Below, one piece after another: positions 36,389-47,505 of a stretch of DNA of 64,000 bases. Position 1 is the first letter of the stretch; each line of letters opens with the position of its first letter. The translations under genes and the position numbers were made by a program. Location: assembly GCA_002245135.1 (NCBI GenBank), contig NGBS01001187.1:1-64000 (forward strand), written 5' to 3'. This DNA comes from Proteromonas lacertae. Taxonomy: Eukaryota > Sar > Bigyra > Opalinata > Proteromonadidae. Under the pieces are notes generated by a model that made no database searches, was not told where the DNA came from, and saw nothing but the letters and a program-made list of their open reading frames with translations.

Positions 36389-36482
36389 TTTTTATATAAC
36401 ATAAATTAATTTTTAATTTTTTGTTGTTGATGTGTGTTTTGTATTTATTTATCAAAAATATAAACAAATTTATATATTTTTT

Positions 36483-38655
36483 TTATCTCACATTCATTAA
36501 ATTATACAATAAATCTCTATCACGATGATTATAGGTTATTTTTAATGATGTTCTCTTTTTAAAGGATGTGTATTCTTCAGTTTCTTTAATACATTCTATA
36601 TATTAATAAAATATAGAAGTAATAAATACCTGAAATGATTAAATGTTGTAAAGATTTTATTCTATCGATTTTATTCAAAAGAAGATTGGTAGTCTTTTTA
36701 TCATATTTTATATTACTTAAGTCCAACTCATGCAGAGAAGAATATTCATCAAAATGTTCAGTATATTCTACCATACCATCATATGTTAGTTCATTACCTA
36801 TTATTATATTATTACAGCGTATTCCTATACCAGAAACGTCAATAAATTCAAGATTTGGCAATAGTTTAATATTTTTGATATATCCCCTGAATGAATCATC
36901 ATCTAATCCTGTAGCTATTTATGAATTAAAATGAATAAAAAGCTATACATCCCATTGATAGAGCTTTTAAACCATGCAATATACTCAATTTACGAAAAAA
37001 ATAAAGAATCGCTGATTTATGAATTGGATTAGCTATATATATTATTAATATATTCATGTAATAAAATACATCTTATATTCAATTCTTTCAAATCCTTCAA
37101 ATAATTAAATTTATCACTCAAATACATAATACCCTCATCACATGTATTACTACCTATAATTATTTTTAAATCTTTATTTCATACTTTCAATATCTAATAT
37201 CTGTAAATGTTGAATGACTTGAATATTATCGCAGATATACTTACATCCTGCATCAGATATTTTTTGACGACACAAATTCAACACATAATTCTTTCGAATA
37301 GATTGCAGCAAAATACTATCAATTCCATATTCTTTTAATGTACATTTTTCGAATTTTTCGTATAGATCAAACTCTTGAGACATTGTGTATTTATTATCAT
37401 ATGAATTATCTTCCCATAGCATATTTAAGCAGAAAAATAAAGCTCTACTATTTTTATATTTGATATAGTCACATATAACGGATTTCTTAAGAACTAATAA
37501 ATAATAACATATAATATAATATATACATTTATGATGTAAAATATCATTGATATTGTTTTTCTCAAATTTAAAATCATTACCTATAAATAAACACACATTA
37601 ACATCTTTCATAACTGATTGATTCATTTTTTGTTTAATTTTATTTATTTCACTTAAAGCTTCTTCAATATTAGGTCTACTGTATGGAAATTCTGATATTA
37701 ATTTCATCATTAATTTATAATAACTATGATTTTTATCCACTTCATTATTAATTCTTCCATTTAATACCATTAACTTTGCTTCATTCCTATTCTTACCAAT
37801 GAACAAATGTTTTCCAGTTATAATATAATGTAATAAACATCCCAAACTAAACATATCTGTTGAATGATTATATTCTTTACCACATAACATTTCTGGACTT
37901 TTATATTCATATAAAGTATCATTTTCATCATCATCATCTTCATAATTATTGATAATATATTTACAATAATCCGTCATTAAAAAACTTCCATTATTATTAT
38001 CAACAAGAATATTGGATGGTTTTATATTTCCATGATATATGTTGTATTTTGATAAATATTTTAAATTATTACAAATGTCAGTTATTATACTATAAACAAT
38101 ATCATTTTTATTAGATTCTGTGTCTTGTAGAAATGATGGAATTAATGTCTCAATTGAACCACATTCATAATATGGTATTATTAAATACATTCTATTTGAT
38201 TTGTCAAAATATTCACTCTTCATTGGTATAATTGACTGAATGTAGGTTGATACAATACTCACACACTCATTCTACAAATATATAAATATCATTATTATGC
38301 ATACATAAAATGATATGCTTTTATAGGATGATTTACATTCGATTGATTTTATAACTAATGGATTTTTATAATAAAACATATTAATCATCCAACTTCTTGA
38401 ATTTTTAGATTTTTTCAATTCTCTTAATATCTATATAAAGAATTTAACTAATTTATCTCATACTTTGAACTGTGAACTTCTAATTTCAATATTCTATAAT
38501 CAATTGTTAATATATTATTTTAATACATCTTTCATTTCATCCAATACTTCTAACACTCTCAAAATCCTTTTTTCTTCTTTTTTGTATTTATCACTTTCTA
38601 AATTTGTAAACAGGGAAGGTATAATTGAGGATTTCTTGATGTGACAATTTCCCAT
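36483..38655 (-). CDS. Pseudokinase-LRR protein with MGNC N-terminus
   Basis: ATG 38655 gives MGNCHIKKSS, a Gly2/Cys4 N-terminus like that of acylated signalling proteins (acylation is inference). Short introns near 38515-38551, 38430-38462 and 38273-38306 lead to a kinase-like domain. YLIIPYYECGSIETLI is the hinge; YHGNIKPSNILVD shows HRD changed to HGN, so the catalytic Asp is Asn; MTDYCK sits at DFG; SPEMLCG replaces APE; DMFSLGCLLHYIITG is the F helix. This is a likely pseudokinase. A linker then leads to LRRs (NLCRQKISDAGCKYICDNI, LHELDLSNIKYDKKTTNLL, LEFIDVSGIGI) in several short exons down to about 36483. The exon structure below 37174 is only partly resolved. Divergent from the truncated paralogue at 38737. 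Confidence 0.65.
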
Positions 38656-38697
38656 TGATTATTTCTTCTTTTTTAATTTCAGTTACAACATTTTTTA

Positions 38698-38719
38698 AAA
38701 CGGCTAAAATATTGAAACA
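38698..38719. promoter_or_regulatory. CTAAAATATTGAAACA box in a divergent promoter
   Basis: AAACGGCTAAAATATTGAAA plus CA, in the 81 bp between divergent pseudokinase-family starts at 38655 (minus) and 38737 (plus). It matches 10681-10702 with one difference over 22 nt. This is high identity for intergenic sequence between otherwise diverged loci, suggesting a conserved control element or recent shared ancestry. Confidence 0.5.
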
Positions 38720-38736
38720 TCAAACAAGTTTGAGAA

Positions 38737-39248
38737 ATGTTTTGCTTAAAATCTTTCATAGATGATGTTATACCGTCAATATTACCATCTGATGCAATAG
38801 TATTTTAGTTGAATTATTTTTGTAGATAAAAGAGAGAGTAGAAAAGAGTGTTAGTGAAGTAGGTTTAGTTGTAGAACATAAAAATGATATAAAGATGATG
38901 AAAATTGTAGATGTATCAGTGATAAAAGAAGAGAAGATGTTATATTATTTAGAAATGGTCACGTTTGCTGCAAATAGTAGTTTGTCCTTTTTCCTTCCTT
39001 CCAAAGTATTTCAAATTAATAATTATGGTGGATGTATGACAATAACAAGATATTATTATTTGAATGATTTAGAAGAGATACTTCCGAATAAATGCTTTAC
39101 AAGTGATGATATTGGAAATATAATATGTTTATTATATGATATATTGATGATATTGAGTGAAAATGAAATAGTGGTAAATAATCTGAAGAGTAGTAACGTA
39201 ATATATGAAGAGAACCATGTAAAAGCATTAATCCAAATGAAGCTGTAG
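38737..39248 (+). pseudogene. Truncated pseudokinase, cut at the DFG region
   Basis: Paralogue of the gene at 44037. MFCLKSFIDDVIPSILPSDA, a 26-nt intron (38800-38825), then [33 protein letters not shown] aligns with VVGNLKSSNVVYVEN there. Right after this, near 39218-39224, the kinase sequence stops and the next bases belong to an Hsp70 gene in another frame, giving eight unrelated codons (VKALIQMKL) and a stop. The activation segment, C-lobe and LRRs are all missing. Probably a rearrangement remnant, or an assembly join. Confidence 0.75.
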
Positions 39249-40057
39249 CTTATGGTGCAACAGTACAAGCTGCTATTTTAACTGGTGCTGATAAAGGTGG
39301 AAAATTAGATGAATTGTTATTATTGGATGTAACTCCATTAAGTTTAGGTTTAGAAACAGCTGGTGGTGTAATGACTGTATTGATTAAGAGAAATACCACA
39401 ATTCCAGTTAAGAAAACTCAAGTATTTAGTACTTACAGTGATAATCAACCAGGTGTATTGATTCAAGTATTTGAAGGTGAAAGATCAATGACAAGAGATA
39501 ATAACTTATTAGGTAAGTTCCAGTTAGATGGAATTCCACCAATGCCAAGAGGTGTTCCACAAATTGAAGTAACTTATGATATTGATGCAAATGGTATTTT
39601 GAATGTAAGTGCTGTAGAAAAGAGTACTGGTAAAGCTAATAAGATTACCATTACAAATGATAAAGGTCGTCTTACACCTGAAGAAATTGAAAGAATGGTT
39701 GCTGAAGCTGAGAAATTCAAAGCTGAAGATGATAGAAATAAAGAACGTGTAGAATCCAAGAATCAATTAGAAAACTATGCTTTCAGTGTAAAGAACAGTG
39801 TTCGTGAAGAAGCTGTAGCTAATAAATTAGGTGAAAATGATAAGAAAGCTGTAGAAGATGCTGCTGAAGCTGCAATTAGTTGGTTAGACAGTCATCCAAA
39901 TGCTGAGAAAGAAGAATATGAAGAACAGTTGAAGATATTAGAAAATAAAGTAATGCCAATAATGAGTAAGTTAGGTGGTGGTGCAGGAGGTATGCCAGCT
40001 GGTGCTGCTCCAAGTGGTGGAAGTGCTCAAGGTCCACATATTGAAGAAGTTGATTAA
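39224..40057 (+). pseudogene. 3' part of a cytosolic Hsp70 gene lacking the first ~360 codons
   Basis: Reads [19 protein letters not shown] (end of the ATPase domain), the linker [14 protein letters not shown], the substrate-binding domain ([20 protein letters not shown]) and the lid, ending in a Gly-rich tail and EEVD, the cytosolic Hsp70 terminus that docks TPR co-chaperones. The sequence is very well conserved with intact frame to the TAA. Everything upstream of SINP, including both phosphate loops and any start codon, is replaced by a pseudokinase fragment. Intact conservation argues for a recent event or a misassembly, since a dead gene would have decayed. Confidence 0.85.
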
Positions 40058-40164
40058 ATTTAAAGATTTTGTTTAATGTTAAATATTTATGTTTTTGATT
40101 TGGGATATTTATCTTTCAATTATATTAAATAGAAGATATTTGCTCTAATTTTGCTTAAATAAGA

Positions 40165-40390
40165 ATGAAAAAAGAGCTAAACAATTTGGATGATGATTTA
40201 GATGGTGATGAATCTCTATTAATGCAAATATCATCTTGTATTTCTCTTATTTTACTGATTTTTCATAGATTTCTTTTATTCTCTGGGAATTGTAGCTGGT
40301 GGTAAATGTATGGTTTTATTATTCAAATATTGTGGGTATAATCCAATAATTCCTAGGATTATACATTTTCTATCATTTAAGATGTTATAA
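40165..40390 (+). CDS. Small predicted membrane protein
   Basis: About 65 residues after removing an intron near 40248-40269 (donor GTATTTCTC). The N-terminus is acidic (LDDDLDGDESLLMQISSY), followed by a hydrophobic stretch FFYSLGIVAGGKCMVLLF and a C-terminal PIIPRIIHFLSF. Called because splicing gives one clean frame with a clear start and stop. Family unknown; it may be noise. Confidence 0.4.
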
Positions 40391-40588
40391 TTGTTTTAAT
40401 ATGTTATATATTATTATTAAAGTTAATATATTAGTTGTAAGAATTTTTATTGGTAAATGACTGTTAATTCAACAATTTATGAAAACACATATTTCATTGA
40501 GTGTACTAGTTGTAATTAGCTTATGTAAATATTTTTATTCACATGAGCATTCTAAAAATGGATAAGAATAGTAAATAGTAGAAATTAT

Positions 40589-42724
40589 TTATTTCTCATA
40601 ATTGACTGATAATAATTCAACTGAAGTGTTTTGACTATATATTGCAGCATATGTATATAATGGAGAAGGTAAATCTTTAACAAGTAAAACAGGAGATGAA
40701 TTATTATGACTAATCCAAAATTCTCTTTTATTCATATCAACTATCACTTCATAAATTGAACCATCTTCATAATTATAGAAATTTGGATTTGAATTCACAA
40801 CTCTTCCAATATGACATAATGATGTAATATCTCTACTTTCACTACAAATTGCATAATAATTACATGTTGTTGATTGATCATAAATATCATATCCAGAATA
40901 TGTATTATTAGTTGATAATCCTAAATACATTTCATCATCTACACTTTTATTTTGATTATATCTATATTTGATATGATAAACTCCATTTTCCATTTTCAAA
41001 TTCAAATAACAATGATTCCAACCATAAAATGTATTTGTATTTGTTATTAATTTTCCATTATTTGAGATTGATATTCCTTCACTTTTGTTAGAACAATTAA
41101 ATTGTATTTGTGTTACTTTCAATGAGATTTTGAATTTCTTTTCACTTAGAATATTTTTACAGGTAATTTCATAATTATCCCCTTTCATTGGCTGTTCTAC
41201 TCTTCCATGAATTATTCCACTTTCTTTATCAATCATTAAACCATCAGGTAAAGATGGATTTATTGAAAATTCACATATATCTCCATCAAATGTTGGAATT
41301 ATTGAGATTTCATCATTTACCATAAATGAATATTTTGATTGAGGATATGAAAATGTGATGATTTCTTTTGTTAATATGTTTAAAATTTCTTCATTTCTTT
41401 TTATTTCTGATATTTCATCATTATCATCATCTACAATTTGATTTATATAGTTTATTAATATTTTCTTAGATTCATTTGAATAGAAATTATCATTATTCAA
41501 TAAATCATATAATATCTTCTTGCCTAACAGATTCTCTATTGTTAATAAGTTCTTCTCTTCATTTATAAACAAACATAAACATTTTATTATTCGATTACTT
41601 TCTTTACTTTTATATTCATTTATCAATTCACAAAATATATTTCTTTTTGTTTTACTTGAGATTTTCATGTCTTTCAATCCAATTCCACTGTCTATCATTA
41701 TTAATAAACCAATTTCTTTCATTCTTATGTCTTTATTATTCAATAACATTGAAATTGTATTCTCATTAATCAATACAAGTAAATCTTCTTCTTTGATATT
41801 ATCATCTTCACTTTTGTAATATTTTACTATGATTTCTTCTATTCTTTCATCTTTCATTTCTTCATTATTCAAACATATTGGATTTATTCTGTTTTTCATT
41901 TCCATTAAATAATCATTCATATCTATTGTTTTCAATTCATTTAAAATGGAAGGTTCTAGCTCATCTAATTCCACATTTTCTAGAAGAATTGATTTTAATA
42001 ATAATCTTTTAAATTCTTCATCTAATTCTTTCTTTTCTTCTTTTTCAATCTTCTTCTCTTCATTTCTATACCATCTCATTAATACTTTCAATAATCAATT
42101 CTCATTTTTTATTATCAGTTTTTCACTTTCTAATATCATCTTCAAATTTTCTATTCTCAACTTAAACAATAATTCTTCTATACAATTAGATAATTACATA
42201 TATATACCATTATTTAAGTATTTATAACTATTTTCTTTCAAGTATTCTTCACTTATCTTGATTAATTCATTAATCTCTTCTTTCTTAAATAAATCATATA
42301 AATCCAATATCTTCAATATCATTTCATCATATAAATGACTTTTTATATACTTCACACAATATTTCATTATTTCTTTGTCATTGTAGTAAATACTCATCAA
42401 TAAAACATTTATTACATTTTCATCTAATAATTCCATATAACCACCACTGTAAAACTTCTCCATCTCTATAAATCATTCTACACTACTTCCTTCACATAAA
42501 ACTAACACTCCTTCAAATTGTTCATCTTCTAATAACTTTTGAAATGTCTCATTTCCATTAATCAATATACATCTCATACTCTCTATTGTTTCTTCACCAA
42601 TTAACACTTTCAAATAACTCAATCCTTTTGAAACCATCTCTCTACATAACCTATACTCATCAAAATAATAATAGAAAATAATTTAATACCCAATATCACA
42701 AATTGAACTCTTTATCACCTTCAT
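40589..42724 (-). pseudogene. Second BTB-BACK-He_PIG-SPRY-like gene, with two in-frame TGA codons
   Basis: Paralogue of the gene at 8422. ATG 42724 (MKVIKSSICDIG), the first intron at the same position (after IG, about 42665-42700), and a second at about 42182-42211. BTB-like (LCREMVSKGLSYLKVL, then FIEMEKFYSGGYMELLDENVI), BACK-like (ISEEYLKENSYKYLN), an Ig-like domain (LPDGLMIDKESGIIHGRVEQ) and a C-terminal SPRY-like domain (NHCYLNLKMENGVYHIKY, SIYEVIVDMNKREFWI). In-frame TGA codons lie at 42473-42475 (inside the BTB, GSSVE then stop then FIEME) and 42095-42097 (NEN then stop then LLKVLMRW). Both are flanked by well-matching sequence, so these are point changes, not wrong frames. Decayed gene, readthrough or sequencing error; the rest of the frame is intact for 500 codons. 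Confidence 0.68.
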
Positions 42725-43402
42725 ATGTTAAAATGAATTTGAAATGTCAAAATGTCAATTTACATGTCATTTTAAGTTTCTATGTAAAATCAATAAAATA
42801 CATCAAATCAACCATTTTTAAGTATTAACAATATATTTATCTAGTTGTTTATAAATTCATATATACATAACAACTAACACACTTCAGTAAATACAACTGT
42901 TTTATAATTGATATTTAAACATATGACTCAATATAAGCAATCATTCATCTAACATAATTATTCATATATCATACATTCAATGTTCATGAGATTGAAAGTA
43001 TTATGAAATATCTTCTATATTAACGAATTAGCTTTACTTTATCCAATAATATTAATTATTCATATAATAACACTAAGTACAATATATAATGATGAATATA
43101 TACGTCATTTACTCTTTTAACAAGATCAAAACCACTATTTACATATTTATTGATTGATAAAAGATAATAGGCATGTATTTCATATTTATATCAAATCCAC
43201 ATATCGTTTATGGCTAGTCTATTAACAATATTTCACAAGTCTATTTAAAAGTTAAATAAACAATTCTATAAACACAGTTGACTTTTATCTGTTTTTCATT
43301 CGATTTACATACAATACATCTCTACATCAAAATCAAATTTCAAAAAATGATTGAATCAAGCCAAAAGCTTGGGTTTGTTAGAATTAAATTTTAGGATATC
43401 TC
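42725..43402. other. Long intergenic region
   Basis: About 680 bp, very AT-rich, between the divergent BTB gene and the CLC fragment. It contains the recurrent element at 43353-43378 (GAATCAAGCCAAAAGCTTGG). No coding region, tRNA-like fold or transposon end recognised. Confidence 0.6.
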
Positions 43403-43946
43403 ATGAATGATTATTTGTTGAACGATATTCCATATGAAACCGATGAAACTGATAAATTAGCTATTCATGCTAAACAATTGAAGGAAGTATTTGGAGTTAA
43501 ACATCGAAATATCGTAGAAGAGTATTTTGATGTATTATTATTATTAGACCAATAACAGTGCAGTATGATTCATTGGATTATGATATAATTGAAAATGAGT
43601 ATAAACATTTTGCGTAATATATAGATTGAATAAGAAATATCTCGAAAAACAAACCAAAACTGATAAACGAATAGCATTTATATGTGGTTGGTTAGTTTAT
43701 TCGTGTGTAGGTATATGTACTGGTTTAATAGCGTTTGATTTACATGAAAGTGTATTATTTGTTAGTAATTTACGTTTTAATCCAGCTCGTTTATTAATAT
43801 TGAAAAATCAGATGTTCTTAGGTTATTTATATTTTGTTTCAATCTCATTATTTTGTTTTAACATAATTGAAGTAAAATTATTGAAAGTCTTAATTTATAT
43901 GTTATATATTATGATTTTTAGTTGGTATTTAATTTTGATCACATAA
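43403..43946 (+). pseudogene. N-terminal fragment of a CLC-type chloride channel/transporter
   Basis: MNDYLLNDIPYETDETDKLA ... then, after a frame break in a TTA run near 43530-43550, PITVQYDSLDYDIIENE, and after a short intron (about 43598-43623), LNKKYLEKQ, CGWLVYSCVGICTGLIAFDL. The SLDYD-x-x-EN motif and the first TM helix ending GLIAF are the N-terminal signature of eukaryotic CLC proteins. Only about 170 residues remain of an expected 700 or more: there is no selectivity filter (GSGIPE-like) and no CBS domain, and the next gene starts 90 bp on. A truncated remnant, not a functional channel. Confidence 0.6.
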
Positions 43947-44036
43947 ATATTATGTTTAAGGACAAAAATAAGATTTCAATTATTTGGGGATTTTTATATT
44001 AACCAAAATTTTGATAAAATCTTTAATCTTTCTAAA

Positions 44037-47000
44037 ATGAATTGCATTGATGAAATATTGTCACAATATGAAGTATTTAAGTTTATTTAATAATTTAGAT
44101 TAATAAAAGATCCGAAAAGAGTAGTTGTGAAGTAGATTTGGTTGTGAAAGATGAAGATACAATGAAAACAGTGAAAATCCTAAATATTACTGAAATAGAT
44201 GAACAGAGAGTATTAAAGTTTAGTGAAAATAACTCTTTACTCTTAGATTGTTGTTCAAATTTGGTATATCCAACCCAAATGCAGTTCTTCGGGTGTAATA
44301 CAATAGTAGTAGAGAGAAAATACTACGAGAATGATTTGGAAGAGATAATTCAAAGTCAAACCTTATCAAGTGATAGTATTAATAGTATAATATGTGGTTT
44401 GTGTAATATCCTGATAATAATGAATGAAAATGATGTAGTTGTTGGTAATCTGAAGAGCAGCAATGTAGTGTATGTGGAGAATCGTGATATAAAATTATGT
44501 GATATTGGTTTAAATACTTTGAGAAAAGAAGAAGAAATGACAATATATGATATATGCTTTAAAAGCCCTGAAGAATTGATTGGATTAGAATGTAACGAGA
44601 GAAGTGTAATTTGGTCAGTTGGATGTATATTATATGAAATAATCAACAAGAAATTACCATTTAATGAAGATAATAATATGAATAAAACAAAAGAGAATAT
44701 TGTGAGATGTAAAAACAGTTTAGATGAAAAATGTGATGATTTAATGAAAGAAATGATAAAAAGAATGTTGAAAGTGAAGAATGAAGATAGATTGAATTTA
44801 ATAGAGTTGAAGAAAGAGATGATAAAAATGAGTGAAATAAAGAGAGATGGAAATAATTATTTAATGATATATAAAGAAAGAAAAGAGATGTTAAATAATA
44901 ATGATTTTTTAATTATAGTTCTACCAATATTATTTCCATCAAAATATTATCTTGGAAGTCATAAATGGGAAGTTATTCGAGATGATTTAATAGAATTATA
45001 CACTTATGGAGGTAATGAAAGAATACTAGCAATATTATTGATGATAAAGTTATACAAAAAAGATGATAATGCTAAGGATATGCTTTTATTTAGAATTACT
45101 CATAAATGTAAAAAAGGAAAAAAAATTAATTTAGATAAACAGGTATTTAACATGTATCTTGATGATTATGATGAAGAAACAATTAGAATTAATTCAGATT
45201 GTTTTTGTATGTGTGAAAAAGGAATGAATTATTTGTTCAAAGTGTTAAAATACCTCGATGTAACAAAAATTGGTTTTGGTATAATTTTAAGTAATTGTTA
45301 TTCATTTAGATAATATTGAAATTCCACTGCAACTTCAATCGTTATTCGGATTGTGTTTTACACAATTAAGAAATCCAGAAGTATTAGATTTAATAGGATA
45401 TAATCTTACATATCGCTTTATTGAATCATTTGTTATTTCAATTCCATTTATGAAACTGAGATGTTTAGATATTGAATGTATTTGTTAAGTCTTTTTAATT
45501 AATTTACTCATAAATAGGTAATCCAATTGGTCCAAAAGGATTCAAATTATTACTTCCATATCTTCATTTGTTGTTAAATGGATATAATAAATTGAATCTT
45601 TGTATGATGAATTTAAATGATGAATCAATGATATTATTATCATCAGAATTACATAAATATCCAAATCTTGAGAAAATAGATATAACAGAAAACAAAAACA
45701 TTCATTCAAAAGGATTAAAAGCTTTATTCTCTAAATTACCTATTTCAAAGATAGAATTTGATTTTAATAGAAGTAAAGAATTGCTGCTAGACAAAGATAT
45801 TCCAGAATTAATCAAATATACCAAAGACTGTAGAAATGATTTTTATATGCCAAAATTAATTAGATTAATCACATATTATTATGTTTTAGATTTAAATGAT
45901 TCTGATATTGATGATGATATTTTCAAGTCCTTTATTAAATTAAGATCAAACGAATGTGGAGATATAAGAATATTAGATTTGAGTAGTATTATTCGATATT
46001 TTTCTATTATTTAGATAATAAATTAACATATAAAAGTATTGAAATACTAGTTAATAGTTTATCTTCATTTTCAAATCTTAAGGAACTTCAATTATATGGA
46101 AATGAGATAGGAGATGAAGGAATCAAAATACTATCTCCACATTTACATTTACTAAAAGATCATAATGAAAAAATGAATTGTTCAAGTATAATTCTTATTG
46201 TAATATGTAATAGATATGGGATTATCATCAATTGGATTAAAGTACTTATTAGATAGTTTAAAGAATATTCAAGGAAAGATAGAATTATTTGATATAAGTT
46301 ATAATTGTATTGATGCAGATGGAGTAGAATATTTGATGAATTATATGAAAGATAATAATATTGAGAAAATAATCATTCATGGTATCTATTTGCTTTTTAT
46401 TTTGTTTGTTTCAAATAGATAATCCAATTGGTAATAATGGATTTAAATTATTATTGAATAATTTGGATATTATAGAAGACAAAAATGATGAAATTAATAT
46501 GAATAATATCTTAATAGATGATAAAAGCGCAGTATTATTACCCAATAAGATATATAAAGTAAAAGGATATATTACTATCAACCTAAATGGAAATGATATT
46601 AGAATGAAAGGATTGAAAGCACTAGAAGAAAAATATTCTGTTTATGATAGAATTATAATTGAATCTATTCCAGCATATTATCTATTTGTTCAAATAAATA
46701 ATTCATTATGGACAAATGAAGAATTTGACTGCTATTTAAGTTATTGTTATAAACAGACGAAAAGGAGAGTATATAGAAATTATGATTTTTCAAGTATACA
46801 ATCCAATATATATAATATAATAGATTTAAATGTGACTGATTCTCATATTTTATTCATTAAACAGCTTAATTATAAAAAACTTGATTTATCAAACAACAGA
46901 ATTAGTAATAAAGGATTAAAAGAATTAATAGATTCTATACCAAAATATTCAGATAGATGTATATCTATATCAATTAATAATAATCCAATTGGAGATGAAG

Positions 47001-47432
47001 GGATAGAGATAATATGTAAAAATTTAGATAAATTTGTTAATAATTCGCCATTGAATGTTTCAAGTATTTTAATAACAATATATATTTAATATTTGAATAG
47101 ATATTGGAATGAGTGAAAAAGGATTGAAAATATTGATAGAAAGATTAAGAGATTATCAACCATTAAAAAAGATAGATATATCAGGATGGGATTTAAATGA
47201 TAGTGAGATGAGAATGATGAAAGAGAATAATAGATTATTTGAGAATTTAGACGAATTATCTATATCGTTGGAGAATAACATAAATAAATATGAATTAGAA
47301 GAATTCTTTGATGTATTTTGCTCTATTGGTAGAATAAAGATACTTGTGGCAAAAAAGAAAGTAAATATTGATTATAAAACACTGTCTTTTGTATTATTAT
47401 TACTTCTACTATTAATATATGTAATGTATTGA
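44037..47432 (+). CDS. Pseudokinase-LRR protein with C-terminal TM segment
   Basis: About 1020 residues, best preserved member of the family. ATG 44037, with an intron at once after MNCIDEILSQYE. Kinase-like domain: TMKTVKILNI (VAIK-like Lys), VVGNLKSSNVVY (HRD replaced by VGN; catalytic Asp lost), IKLCDIGLN (DFG to DIG), SPEELIG (APE-like) and VIWSVGCILYEII. A helical linker leads to at least eight LRRs separated by short introns, several beginning with the same motif just after the splice site (DNPIGNNGFKLLL, NPIGPKGFKLLL, NNPIGDEGIEII, NIGMSEKGLKIL). The last exon ends in a hydrophobic segment (FVLLLLLLLIYVMY). No signal peptide, so a tail-anchored protein facing the cytosol is the simplest topology. 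Order kinase-LRR-TM is the reverse of LRR receptor kinases. Confidence 0.75.
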
Positions 47433-47505
47433 TATTGATGTATTAACTGATTTTGTTTTGTGTTTAAAAACAAAAAAGAAATACTGAAACGAATATATTT
47501 TTGTA

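Noticed and set aside
12733-38825. Treating the short GTAT...TAG segments as frameshifts or stop readthrough
   Set aside because: Removing them restores domain continuity in many independent genes (Ubl, DHHC, RhoGAP, galE, phosphate carrier) and each is bounded by GT and AG, so introns explain them better.
40589-42724. Genome-wide TGA reassignment to an amino acid
   Set aside because: TGA ends several well-conserved or clearly complete genes (CELF-like at 19311-19313, DHHC at 48854-48856), and conserved genes such as Hsp70, galE and cyclin have no internal TGA.
42725-43402. tRNA or other structured RNA genes in the long AT-rich gap
   Set aside because: No cloverleaf-like pairing or A/B box sequence was visible by eye; a covariance search would be needed to exclude it fully.
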